A DNA stretch of 64,000 bases from the NCBI RefSeq assembly GCF_932274485.2, contig NC_065879.2, positions 18,898,591 through 18,962,590 of the forward strand, in the 5' to 3' direction. The notes below the pieces were generated by a model. It made no database searches. It saw only the letters and a program-made list of their open reading frames with translations, and was not told the origin of the DNA. Positions within the stretch are counted from its first letter, which is position 1; each line of letters begins with the position of its first letter. Origin of the DNA: Patella vulgata (taxonomy: Eukaryota > Mollusca > Gastropoda > Patellidae). Position numbers and translations under genes: made by a program. Below are positions 44,000 through 56,610 of the stretch, one piece after another.

Positions 44000-44759
44000 A
44001 TACGCCCACATTTTCATGTGGACGTATATTGTCGTCGCCCCTGTCCGTCCGTATGTCTGAATGTCCGTCCGTCCACAATTGTTTGTGGACTCTCTACGAC
44101 TACAGGTCACAATTCTTATCCGATTTTGACGAAACTTGAAATATAGGTTTATCCCCAAAAGATCTCTGCTGCTTTCGATATATTCATGTATTGGATCGAA
44201 ACTTCATGGATTATGGCCCCTGATTGTACGAAAAATCATGTTTTTATCTTGTGGACCCTATTGAGGTCACAATTTTGAACAGATTTTGATGAAACTTGAC
44301 ATGCATGTTTATAACTCAAAGATCTTGGTTCCTTTCGATATTTGCGCCCATCGGAACGTAACTTCCTCAATTGTGGCCCCTAATTGTCCGAAAAATCGCG
44401 TTCTTAGCTTGTGGACTCTATAGAGGTCATAATTTTTATCCGATTAAAAAAAACTGTATTATTATATCACCGTTACACCCTAAGGACGGCAGAGCTCGAA
44501 TTTCGTGAAAATCGGCCCAAAACTGACAGACAAAATGGCCGCCCTTCGTTCTCAGATAGCCTAAAAATATGGTATATCAAGGTTGTGGACCCTATAGAGG
44601 TCACAATTTTTATTTGTAAGTTCCTTTCGATATTTGCTCTTATCGAATTGTAATTTCCTGAATTATGGCCCTTGATTGTAGGAAAAATCACTTTTTTTTA
44701 GCTTGTTCTCTACCCATCTCTCGAAAATGTGGGCGTATCCTGCCTGGCAGCCGCTGGTT
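44000..44759 (+). repeat. R333 block 7: compact complete copy (760 bp)
   Basis: This is the simplest complete copy: left end ATACGCCCACATTTTCATGT, a GTCCGTCC leader, about one and a half monomers and the right end AAAATGTGGGCGTATCCTGC, CTGGCAGCCGCTGGTT. The flanks are T-rich on the left and TACC on the right. No protein-coding capacity is visible, so the element is non-autonomous. Confidence 0.88.
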
Positions 44760-45484
44760 ACCTTTTCGGAATACTTTTAGGGGTTAAAATTTAGCTGCTG
44801 TTGTAAATAAGCAGAGCAAGACTGAAACCAATTTTCGAATTTCGTTTTCCTGCAATTTAGATCTTAAGGCTGAAACACAACTATTTTCAAAGGCATTTAT
44901 AAGTCATATATATAAACAAACAAAAATCCATAGATCATTTCAAATTTTTGACATGTCCAGGAAATAAGCAATTTTGTGGGAATAACTTTTCAACTTTTTA
45001 TGCCCATAAAGGAATAAATAGTTGTTTGATTTTAATAAAAAAAATTGCAGCATTCTTGTAGCACCATGGGTCTTTTGTCTGACGTGGAGAGCGTACATTG
45101 TCAAACCGGTCGCCACATCCTACATACGACCCATGCATCTTTTCTTACTACATATTTCTGTAGCCTTGTGATCGTCTAAAATTTGTCTCTAGCTGTCTTT
45201 ACTTCTGCTTCACATTGTGTATTTACTTCTTCCAGTTTCTTAAGACATTTGTCTTATCAGGAATAATAATGCATAGTTCGCTTCTACATTTTATATAGCA
45301 TATAACTGAATACAGGTATACAAGCATAGCACAAATTACAATACTATATAGCTAAAACCACTTCTCCACCCTATCTAGCCTCTCGGCTGTCTAGGAACTC
45401 AGATGTACCCTCGATCTCTGGAATCTAATGCAAGTCTGGCTTGAAAGGTTCAAATAGATATCTTATATAGCACCCAGGTTTATC
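44760..45484. other. Intronic unannotated stretch
   Basis: No supported gene or repeat is visible. Confidence 0.4.
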
Positions 45485-47316
45485 ATGCACAGGAAGCCTG
45501 TTCATGGCCCTGAACCTGTGCAATTAACGATATGATTGGTTACTTTAAACCAAATGATGCAATTAGAATAATTCCACTCACGTGTAATTCTGGTGGTAAA
45601 TTGTGACACATGTTTTGGTTTAAAAGCTCTTTTTATGTAATGTCAATTACAGACTAAGTTGATTTAGTGCACACTATATATGTGAATATGTTTGAAATTA
45701 CTAATCTTGCCAAAGATATTAATTAATGAAATATAAAGCCATCGTATTTCAAGAGCAAAAATTCTAGCAATATTTTTACATTCTGTGAATATTCCTTAGA
45801 TGTAACCAATTGGTCACTGATAATGACGTCATTCTGGCAAAAATTATATTTTTGCAAATATATACATCAACAGATTTTTTAATATTCCCCACTGTTCATT
45901 ACATTATCGATATTCATAGAATTGCATTGCAGCAGATTGAATGGTAATCTGATTAAAACACAGATTCTATTTTGTTTCGTTTTTTTATACGCCCACATTT
46001 TCATGTGGCGACGGCATAATACGTCCACATGAAAATGTGGGCGTATAAAAATTGTTACCTCTATAGGGTCCACAATCTTGATATACCATATTTTTACGCT
46101 ATTTGAGAACGAACGGCGGCCATTTTGTCTGTCAATTTTGGGCCGATTACCATGAAATTCGAACTCATTCATCCTTAGGGTGAAACGGTGATATAATAAT
46201 ATGGTTTTTTAAATCGGATAAAAATTATTACCTCTATAGGGTCCACAAGCTAAAAACACGATTTTTTGTACAATCAGGGGCCATAATATACCTTGATATA
46301 CCATATTTTTACGCTATTTGAGAATGAACGGCGGCCATTTTGTCTGTCAATTTTGGGCCGATTTTCATGAAATTCAAACTCAGTCGTCCTTAGTGTGTAA
46401 CGGTGATATAATAATACGTTTATTTAAATCGGATAAAAATTATGACCTCTATAGGGTCCACAAGCTAAAAATGCGATTTTTCGTACAATCAGGGGCCATA
46501 ATTCAGGAAATTACGGTCCGATATTACGAATATCGAAAGGAACCGAGATCTTTGGGTTATAATCTTACATTTCAAGTTTCAACAAAATCGGATAAAAATT
46601 GTGACCCCTATAGGGTCCACAACCTTGATATACCATATTCTTACGCTATTTGGGAACGAACGGCGGCCATTTTGTCTGTCAATTTTGGGCCGAATTTCAC
46701 AAAATTCGAACTCGGTCATCCTTAGGGTGTAACGGTGATATAATAAAACGTTTTTTTAAATCGGATAAAAATTATGACTTCTATAGGGTCCACAAGCTAC
46801 AAACGTGATTTTTCGTACAATCAGGGGTCATAATTCAGGAAGTTACTGTCCGATATGCGCAAATATCGAAAGGAACTGAGATCTTTGGGTTATAAACTTA
46901 CATTTCAAGTTTCAACAAAATCGGATAAAAAACGTGGGCGTATAAAAATTGTTACCTCTATAGGGTCCACAACCTTGATATACCATATTTTTACGCTATT
47001 TGAGAACGAACGGCGGCCATTTTGTCTGTCAATTTTGGGCCGATTACCATGAAATTCAAACTCATTCATTCTTAGGGTGGAACGGTGATATAATAATACG
47101 ATTTTTTAAATCGGATAAAAATTATTACCTCTATAGGGTCCACAAGCTAAAAACACGATATTTTGTACAATCAGGGGCCATAATTCAGGAAGTTACGGTC
47201 CAATATGCGCGTTTTTACCTTGTATACCCTATAGAAGTCATAATTTTTATCCGATTTAAAAAACCGTTCTATTATATCACCGTTACACCCTAAGGATGAC
47301 CGAGTATGAATTTCGT
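45485..47316 (+). repeat. Direct duplication, unit 2
   Basis: This is the partner of 38282-39970 (see there). It carries about 140 bp more R333 sequence between its two well-matched parts, so monomer number has changed since the duplication. Unlike unit 1, no R333 fragment precedes its left edge. Confidence 0.88.
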
Positions 47317-50096
47317 GAAAATCGGCCCAAAATTGACAGACAAAATGGCCGCCGTTCGTTCCCAAATAGCGTAAGAATATGGTATATCAAGGTTGTGGAC
47401 CCTATAGGAGTCACAATTTTTATCCGATTTTGTTGAAACTTGAAATGTAAGTTTATAACCCAAAGATCTTGGTACCTTTCGATATTCGTGCATATTAGAC
47501 TGTAACTTCATGAATTATGGCCCCTGATTGTACGAAAAATCACGTTTGTAGCTTGTGGACCCTATAGAAGTCATAATTTTTACCCAATTTAAAAAAACGT
47601 ATTATTATATTACCGTTACACCCTAGGGTCGACTAAATTTGAATTTCGTGAAAATCGGCCCAAAATTGACAGACAAAATGGCCGCCGTTCGTTCTCAAAT
47701 AGCGTAAGAAAATGGTATATCAAGGTTCAGGACCCTATAGAGGTCACAATTTTTATCCGATTTTGTTGAAACTTGAAATGTAAGTCTATAACCCAAAGAT
47801 CTTGGTTCCTTTCGATATTCGTGCATATCGGACTGTAACTTCCTGACTTATGACCCCTGATTGTACGAAAAATCACGTTTTTAGCTTGTGGACCCTATAG
47901 AAGTCATAATTTTTACCCAATTTAAAAAAACGTATTATTATATTACCGTTACACCCTAAGGATGACTGGGTTCGAATTTCGTGAAAATCGGCCCAAAATT
48001 GACAGACAAAATGGCCGCCATTCGTTCCCAAATAGCGTAAGAATATGGTATATCAAGGTTGTGGACCCTATAGGGGTCACAATTTTTATCCGATTTTGTT
48101 GAAACTTGAAATGTAAGTTTATAACCCAAAGATCTTGGTACCTTTCGATATTCGTGCATATCGGACCGTAACTTCCTGAATTATGACCCCTGATTGTACA
48201 AAAAATCCCGTTTTTAGCTTGTGGACCCTATAGAAGTCATAACTTTTACCCGATTTAAAAAAGCGTATTATTATATCACCGTTACACCCTAGGGACGACT
48301 GAATTCGAATTTCGTGAAAATCGGCCCAAAATTTACAGACAAAATGGCCGCCGTTCGTTCTCAAATAGCGTAAGAAAATGGTATATCAAGGTTGTGGACC
48401 CTATAGAGGTCACAATTTTTATCCGATTTTGTTGAAACTTGAAATGTAAGTCTATAACCCAAAGAACTTGGTTCCTTTCGATATTCGCGCATATCGGACC
48501 TTAATTTCCTGAATTATGGCCCCTGATTGTACGACAAATCGCGTTTTTAGCTTGTGGACCCTATAGAGGTCATAATTTTTATCCGATTTCAAAAAACCGT
48601 ATTATTATATCACCGTTACACCCTAGGGACGACTGAATTTGAATTTCATGAAAATCGGCCCAAAATTGACAGACAAAATAGCGTAAAAATATGGTATATC
48701 AAGATTGTGGACCCTATAGAGGTCACAATTTTTATCCGATTTTGTTGAAACTTGAAATATAAGTTTATAACCCAAAGATCTCAGTTCCTTTCTATATTTT
48801 CCCATTTCGGACCGTAACTTCCTGAATTATGGCCCCTGATTGTACGAAAAATCATGTTTTTAGCTTGTGGACCCATTAGAGGTCATAATTGTTATCCGAT
48901 TTAAAAAACCGTATTATTATATTACCGTTCCACCCTAAGGACAGTTGAGTATGAATTTTGTGAAAATCGCCCCAAAATTGACAGACAAAATGGCTGCCGT
49001 TCGTTCTCAAATAGCGTAAAAATATGGTATATCAAGGTTGTGGACCCTATAGAGGTCACAATTTTTATCCGATTTTGTTGAAACTTGAAATGTAAGTTTA
49101 TAACACAAAGATCTCAGTTCCTTTCGATATATGCGCATATCGAATTGTAATTTCCTGAATTATGGCCCTTGATTGCAGGAAAAATCACTTTCTTGTTATC
49201 TTGTTCTCTATCCATCTCTCAAAAATGTGGGCGTATCCTGCCTGGCAGCCGCTGGTTATCCGATTTTGTTGAAACTTGAAATGTAAGTTTATAACCTAAA
49301 GATCTCGGTTACTTTCGATATTCGCGCATATCAGACCGTAACTTCCTGAATTATGGCCCCTGATTGTACGAAAAGTCGCGTTTTTAGCTTGTGGACCCTA
49401 TAGAGGTCATAATTTTTATCCGATTTAAAAAAACGTATTATTATATCACCGTTACACCCTAAGGATGAATGACTTCAAATTTCATGAAAATCGGCCCAAA
49501 ATTGACAGACAAAATGGCCGCCGTTCGTTCTCAAATAGCGTAAAAATATGGTATATCAAGGTTGTGGACCCTATATAGGTCACAATTTTTATCCGATTTT
49601 GTTGAAACTTGAAATGTAAGTTTATAACCCAAAGATCTCGGTTCCTTTGGATATTCGCACATATCGGACACTAACTTCCTGAATTATGGCCCCTGATTGT
49701 ACGAAAAATCCCGTTTTTAGCTTGTGGACCCTATAGAGGTCATAATTTTTATCCGATTTAAAAAAACGTATTATTATATTACTGTTCCACCCTAAGGACA
49801 GTTGAGTTTGAATTTTGTGAAAATCGCCCCAAAATTGACAGACAAAATGGCTGCCGTTCGTTCTCAATTAGCGTAAAAATATGGTATATCAAGGTTGTGG
49901 ACCCTATAGATGTCACAATTTTTATCCGATTTTGTTGAAACTTGAAATGTAAGTTTATAATCCAAAGATCTCGGTTCCTTTCGATATTCGTGCATATCAG
50001 ACCGTAACTTCCTGAATTATGGCCCCTGATTTCTTTTTAGCTTGTTCTCTATCTATCTCTCGAAAATGTGGGCGTATCCTGCCTGGCAGCCGCTGG
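45988..50096. repeat. R333 block 8, the longest array
   Basis: Facing left ends at about 45988-46047 repeat the arrangement of block 5. Monomers run on the - strand to about 47200 and then on the + strand. In the + part the marker CGTTACACCCTA lies at 47281, 47614, 47947, 48280 and 48613, an exact 333-bp period. A right end at 49257 is followed by more monomer sequence and a second right end at 50096. Confidence 0.9.
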
Positions 50097-50267
50097 TTAT
50101 ATCAATGTTTTGGACCCTCTTGAGGCCACAATTTTGATCCGATTTTGATGAAACTTTAAATTTATGTTTATATCACAAAGATCTTGGTTCCTTTTGATAA
50201 TCGTGCATATCCGAATGTACACGTAACTTCCTGGATTATGGCCCCCTGATTGTTCGGAAAATTGCAT

Positions 50268-52440
50268 TTTTATACGCCCATGTGGAAATGTGGACGTATA
50301 TAGCCGTCACCCCTTTCCGTCCGTCTGTCTGTCCACAATTTATTGGAACGCTGTAACGCCAAAAGTTATCTGATTGTTTAAAAATTGATATATGTTGTTT
50401 ATATTAGTGAGATAAGAAACCTAGTTAATTTCAATAATTTCTGTTAATTCTAGAGTTATGGCCCTTGTTTTACTTTGTTGCACCTTATGAACCCTCTAAC
50501 ATCAAAAGTTATCTGCCGATCTGTATGAAATTGATAAGCGTCACTTAGATTAGTTAAAAGAAGAATACTATTGAATTTCAGTAATTTCCGTTTATTACTT
50601 CTAGAGTTATGACCCTTGTTTCACTTTATTGCACCTTGTGAATGCTCTAACATCTAAAGTTATATGCCGATCTATGTGGAATTTATACGCATCATTTAAA
50701 TTAGTAAAATGAAGAACCCTATCGAATTTCAGCAATTTCCGTTTATTATGTTTAGAGTTATCACCCTTGTTTCACTTTGTTGAACGATGTGAACGCTCTA
50801 ACGCCAAAAGTTATCATCTGATCTGTTTGAAATTAATATGCATTATTTAAATAAGTAAAACGAAGAAACATTGAATTTCAGCAATTTCCGTTTATTATGT
50901 CTAGTGTTATGGCCCTTGTTTCACTGTGTTGAACCTTTTGAACGCTCCAACGCCAAAAGTTATCATCCAATCTGTATGAAATTTATATGCATCATTTAGA
51001 TTAGTGAAACCATGAAGCCTATGGAATTTCAGCAATTCACAATAATTACTTCTAGAGTTATGGCCTTTGTTTCATTTGTTCAACCTTGTTAATGCTCGAT
51101 TGATGAAAGTTATCGTCTGATATGTATGAAATTTATATGCATCATTTAATTTGTGAAACGGAGGTCTATTGAATTTTATCAATTTCTGCCCATAATTAGT
51201 AAAATGAAAAAGCCTGTCAAATTTCAAAATTTTCTATAAATTACTTACAGAGTTAGGGCCCTTGTTTCAGTTTGTAGAACCTTGTGAACCCTCAAACGAC
51301 AAAAATTATAATCTAATCTTTATGGAATTGTTTTTGCCGTCGCCCCTGTCCGTCCGTCCACAACTATTTGTGGACACTCTACAGGTCACAATTATTATCC
51401 GATTTCAACGAAACTTGAAATAAAGGGTTATCTCCCACAGATCACGGTTCCTTTCGATATTGGCATGTATCGGACGATAACTTCATGGATTATGGTCCCT
51501 GATTGTATGAAAAATCGCGTTTTTAGCTTGTGGACCCTTATCCGATTTAAAAAAACGTTCTCAATTGGCGTAAAAATATGGTATATCAAGGTTGTGGACC
51601 CTATAGAGGTCACAATTTTTATCCGATTTTGTTGAAACTTGAAATGTAAGTTTATAACCCAAAGATCTTGGTTCCTTTTGATATTCGCACATATCGGACC
51701 GTAACTTCCTGAATTATGGCCTTGATTGTACTAAAAATTGCGTTTTGAGCTTGTGGTCACTATAGAGATCACAATTGTTATCTGATTTTAAAAAAAACGT
51801 GTGTATATATAACAGTTATACACTAATGATGGTTGAGTTTGAATTTCGTGAAAATCAGACAAAAATTGTACGCAAATAGTGTAAAAATATGGTATATCAA
51901 GGTTGTGGACCACCTCGAGGCCACAGTTTTTATCCGATTTTGATGAAACTTTAAATATATGATTTTATCATAAAGATCTTGGTTCCTTGTGGTAATCACA
52001 CTTAACCGAACGTAACTTCCTGGATTATGGTCCCTGATTGTTTGAAAAATCACATTTTTGCTTGTGGATTCTCTAGAGGTCACAATTTTTTTTCCAATTT
52101 TAAAAAAAGTTTAGATATATGACCATTCCACCATAATGGATGTTGAATGCGAATTTCGGGAAAATCAAATTGAAACTGCCTGACAAAATGGCTGCTCTTT
52201 GTACGCAAATTGTATATAAGTATGTAATACAAAGATTATGGACCCTTTAGAGGTCACAATTTTTATCTGATTTTGATGAAACTTAAAACATATCTTTATA
52301 TTCCAAAATCTTAGTCCCTTTTGATATTTGCCCATTCCAGACCATAACTTTCTGGTATGGCCCCTGATTGTACAAAAAATCGTATTTGTTTTGTTTTCTT
52401 GCAAAATGTGGGCGTATCCTGCCTGGCAGCCACTGCTTAT
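50268..52440 (+). repeat. R333-related block 9 with 150-bp monomers
   Basis: A left end (TACGCCCATGTGGAAATGTG, then GTCCGTCTGTCTGTCC) leads into a different array: AGAGTTATGGCCCTTGTTTC and variants recur at about 50455, 50605, 50755, 50905 and 51055, a period of about 150 bp. From about 51330 ordinary diverged R333 sequence resumes and ends with GGGCGTATCCTGCCTGGCAG at about 52435. Confidence 0.82.
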
Positions 52441-52652
52441 ATAGTTCAAAATTTCGTTTTACTTGTCTTTACTACTCTAGAATCTGGAAGAGTTGTTATT
52501 ATTGACGTGTTCTGGGTGACGAGAGATTAGCCATTGAAACGGTCGTTACGGCCAGTTCTTGGGCTTTTTATATATGGAACTGTGGGTAAACCACTAGAAA
52601 CGTTAACGCTGATTGATTAATCAATGTCTGATGTCATAAGATCAAAAGTCGC

Positions 52653-53142
52653 GCTGCAGAGGCGGATCCAAGGGGTTGGCCAATCGTCTCCCATCTCCCT
52701 AAATTTCGACAGTGCCCTTTTTACTGCTGAAAGTGCCTTTTCTAAGACCAAAATATGTCCGTTCCCAACCCGTTGCAGGGATCCCAAATGACTCAAACCA
52801 TCGACTCAAACACACCAGTCTGGTCTAATTAATGCTTCCACTTTCAAACGAATTCTTGTTGTTTAGCTGACGGTGCCCTAATCCTATAGAGTGACTATAG
52901 ACAGACATCAGTGATAGCATCTTGTGGAATCGGCGGCATATACACTAATGCCCATCACCGACGCACATGAGTTAAACTTCATGTAGTTTACTTAGACAAA
53001 AATATCAGCCAAATAGCTCTTGGAATGGCTACAGATACAAGGAAATGACGGATAATTTTCTTGGGGTCAGTGCCCTCATTTTGCGGCGCCACCCCCCCCC
53101 CCCATTTCAAAATTCCTAGATGCGCCCCTGCGCTGTTTACCC
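52653..53142. mobile_element. Probable MITE with GCGCTG flanks
   Basis: The ends GCAGAGGCGGATCCAA and TAGATGCGCCCCTGC are imperfect inverted repeats, and GCGCTG occurs just outside both. A run of 13 C lies near the right end. The interior is non-coding and includes GTGCCCTTTTTACTGCTGAA. Confidence 0.45.
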
Positions 53143-53410
53143 CCGATGTGAGCTTCCACTATAACTTGTCAGATCTTCAAGTAATGTAGGCCATCGAAAG
53201 TATAAAAATCGAAACGGAATATAGATCTGTATTTTAATCGGATTGGAATTGTAACCTTTGAGATAAAGTGTAAAATATTTGTAAGATATCTTAAAATTTT
53301 TTGGATTTACAATAGTTTCACATACCGGTATTCCTTTAAATATAGACCTTTAGATTTAGGCACAACAGATCTGTTTCCGATGTTGCAGTAGAAAAGAAAA
53401 GAAAAACAAA

Positions 53411-53936
53411 CGAATGTTAGGAAAATATAGTCCCTTAAATAATGGAATATTGTTATGCACAATTTTAAGATAAAAATTACGCAATATGTCAAGGAATGTG
53501 TCAAACAATTATATTACTGTAGTTATTTGAGAAACATAATACAGTGAATTATGAACCAATGAAAAGTTTTTTAAAAAATACTGCCTACGTTCTAATCATG
53601 GGTTCCACGTCAGCCGTATATGCCGGTCGAGACCTACGGCTATGAAAAATGACCGTTCCTAGATCTGACCTAACGAATGTTAGGAAAATATAGTCCCTTA
53701 AATAATGGAATATTGTTATGCACAATTTTAAGATAAAAATTACGCAATATGTCAAGGAATGTGTCAAACAATTATATTACTGTAGTTATTTGAGAAACAT
53801 AATACAGTGAATTATAAACCAATGAAAAGTTTTTTAAAAAATACTGCCTACGTTCTAATCATGGGTTCCACGTCAGCCGTATATGCTGGTCGAGACCTAC
53901 GGCTATGAAAAATGACCGTTCCTAGATCTGACCTAA
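53411..53936. repeat. Tandem duplication of 263 bp
   Basis: Two units starting CGAATGTTAGGAAAATATAG lie head to tail at 53411-53673 and 53674-53936 with only two or three differences. Each contains the hairpin AGCCGTATATGCCGGTCGAG / ACCTACGGCT. The second unit is followed by CGGTCATTTT, which pairs with AAAATGACCG inside the unit. Confidence 0.93.
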
Positions 53937-54738
53937 CGGTCATTTTGCACGCCGGAAAAAAAAAAATTTCAAACATGACTACGATCGACCTTCACTGTGT
54001 AACTATACAAGAATGCACGTCGTCTAGAAGCCAATCTCGTGATTGGTGTTATAGAGTTGTATATATAGTCGTCAACAGATTATACTGAGTGTTGTGTTGA
54101 TAATTAATGATGAGTGTCTGGTAGTAGAGCAATAAATGTTAATTGATAAGTGGGAATCTAATCAACGGCGTGAAGCGGCCCATTGTTCATCATTCACGTT
54201 GTGTCCACGCGCATAAGAATTTTCAACAACAAAGCCGTTTACCGCTATTACGGTCAGGCACAATGTAAACAAGGTTATTATGATCTTCGAAAAAGGGCAA
54301 TTGATATGAAGTATTGTTCTTCGAATCCAACCAACTGTCATGTCAAATAAAAACAGCATAGAAATTACGTAAATCCTCAACAACGTAGTGTTGGAAGAAA
54401 AATGCATTTAAAAATAAAATGTTTATAGCGGTATTACGGCCTTGTGGAAATTGTTGAAATAAAATCTAGAGATTAGTTAACTTGCTTACCGAACAATTAA
54501 GAAAAATACGTATTCCAATTCTATTGTGCAGCAATATTAATAATTCCACGTGTAGAAGAAATGTCGTGTATATACGGTTACTCTTATACACGACCATATT
54601 CTAGGGGGCACTAGTGTCGCTAGCCGTGAAGTTAGTTATCCGTTAGTCATTTAGTTATACATTATTAGGATTTACGTCACAATTCTGCGTCCCGTAATTC
54701 CGTAACAGATGGTCTAAAACCCCAAAAATGTGAGATAT
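53937..54738. other. Unannotated DNA upstream of a candidate first exon
   Basis: It would be promoter and 5' untranslated sequence if the exon at 54739 is real. TATATA occurs at about 54568. No firm regulatory site can be named. Confidence 0.35.
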
Positions 54739-54805
54739 ATGCCATGGATAATTATATATTTATCTTTATTTCAAAGTTATTGTATTACGACTCAAAATTA
54801 TCCAG
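54739..54805 (+). CDS. Candidate signal-peptide first exon (new gene)
   Basis: From ATG at 54739 the sequence encodes MPWIIIYLSLFQSYCITTQN and YP, a short hydrophobic leader with a plausible cleavage site after SYC or ITT, and ends at a strong donor, CCAG|GTCAGT, in phase 1. Signal-peptide exons commonly end in phase 1. It lies inside the last intron of gene 1, so it would start a separate gene on the same strand, whose later exons were not found. Frame and donor could be chance. Confidence 0.32.
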
Positions 54806-54948
54806 GTCAGTGTGTTTTCTATAGAGCACATGTAATTACGTGTGAGCTACTGAAATGGTTTTTCTCCGGCCAAAATTATCCAGGTCAGTGTGTTTTCTAT
54901 AGAGCACATGTAATTACGTGTGAGCTACTGAAATGGTTTTTCTCCGGC
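54793..54948. repeat. Tandem duplication of 78 bp
   Basis: Two identical 78-bp units starting CAAAATTATCCAGGTCAGTG lie at 54793-54870 and 54871-54948. The unit is 26 codons long, so the surrounding frame stays open. The duplication copies the candidate splice donor of the exon at 54739. Confidence 0.95.
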
Positions 54949-55818
54949 CAATTCAACTATTTCATTATTTAAGTAGAAAAAACAGAATATTTAATTATTA
55001 AATAATGATCATGAGCCTTACTAATATTTCATTTTTAAGTCAAATATATTTTTTTTGTGCACCCCATGGTGACAAAGTAGTATAGACACGTGAATTCACA
55101 ATACCCTACCATGAATAATAAACATGAAATATAAATTTACTTTGAAAAGTTTTTGTGCATTATCAAAAATGACCGTCAGCGAAAATTTTGAATTGGAAGC
55201 CCTGGTTCTAATAGTAAGTGCAGGGGGACTGCACCACACAAAATTTACACAAAAACAAATACACGGACAGGACATCATACTCAGGAAAACACAAACACAC
55301 AGACAATTAAAAAAAAGTGAATGGATCCGGGGGCTAGCCGTAAGCGTCCACTGCGCTGTAGTGACACAGACTTCACTCAAATTTGAAAACAATTAGGAAT
55401 ACAACCCAAAGAACCAGTTGTGCAATGCCAGCATGAGTCATGATCTGCTATATGCTATACGAAATACAAATGTAAGCATATGTATGTAGTAAAATTCAAC
55501 TATACAAGTACTGACATCGGTGAAATGTATAAAAAAAGAGTAGTCTAAACTCTAAATTCAATCAAGAGACATTCAGTATTCAATACATATAGGGTACATG
55601 TTACATCCGTCACAAAAACAAAACTGAATACAAAGAAGCAAATAGGAAATGTAGACTGTCTCGAAGGACAGTCGTCTGCTGACTGAGTTGCGACGTTATT
55701 TTGGCAATGACGTCATATCTTAGAAGGTGATAAAAAATCACAATAATAAGGGCGATAATCCAGATAAAATAACGTTAAAAGCTTAAAAACTATAAGTTTT
55801 AGCGACTTATCAGAATTA
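54949..55818. other. Intronic unannotated stretch
   Basis: Frames at 55096-55396 on both strands overlap each other and show no motif. Confidence 0.35.
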
Positions 55819-56204
55819 TTAAAGATACATTATGGGCAGTTCTCACTATAATAATTAAAAACTATATAACGAAAAGGCAATTTGCTGAAAATTTCATTCA
55901 AATTGATCCACTATGAACCGAGAACTAAGCGAATCAAATTTCTGCCTAGCCTCGGTCATCATTACTAAAGTCAGTACGATAAACAGCATAGTCTCGATTA
56001 TCCATTTAATCGTTTAATGGAGAAGGAAAGTTGTACAGTAAATCGGCTCACAATCCACTTAAGATCGAAGGCTAGCGATGCCATCTAGAGTTGATTATGG
56101 TCTGGATAAGTTAATTAATGTCTAATTGATAATTTAGATAACATTTCAGGCCTAAAGAAAGACTTGTAATAAGCAGATTTTGCTCTTGCATAATGCATGT
56201 TTAA
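55819..56204. mobile_element. TTAA-flanked MITE, copy 2 (best preserved)
   Basis: This 386-bp copy starts TTAAAGATACATTATGGGCA and ends CATAATGCATGTTTAA. Its interior (AACAGCATAGTCTCGATTAT; TAACATTTCAGGCCTAAAGA) identifies the fragments elsewhere in the window. Confidence 0.75.
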
Positions 56205-56610
56205 GTTATGTAATTGTACAATTTATGATATATTAATATAATACCCCACACAAGAAATGCAAAACAGGTATGTTGAAGTAATCGTACTATGTAAGTGTAT
56301 TTATAAAGGCATAACATTAAGGGAGGTAATTCAGACAGGGTTAGGTAACTACAGAAAATCTAAAATAAATTTTAAATTGGACCATTATCCAGTATGTAGT
56401 CGGTTATATACTTACAAGAAATGTCAAACTTGGTATGTTGAAGAAATGGAAGTTTATACACGTAAATTCTGTGTACGGGGACTGTACAAAGCCGGATCGC
56501 AAATTAAGGGCGGTTAAAAACTGTTTACCAAAATTAGATTCATTTGACCTGACCAGTTAGCGACCATCCACAATCTACACAGTAATGGCTCGAATGTAAG
56601 TGAATTTCTT
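56205..56610. other. Unannotated stretch between two MITE copies
   Basis: A + strand frame (56257-56517) has no motif. The phrases GGTATGTTGAAGTAATCG and GGTATGTTGAAGAAATGG form a loose direct repeat. Confidence 0.35.

Noticed and set aside
46318-46725. Open frame of 135 codons in R333 block 8
   Set aside because: It spans more than one monomer, other monomers have stops or indels in the same frame, and frames on both strands are equally open. Better explained as repeat sequence.
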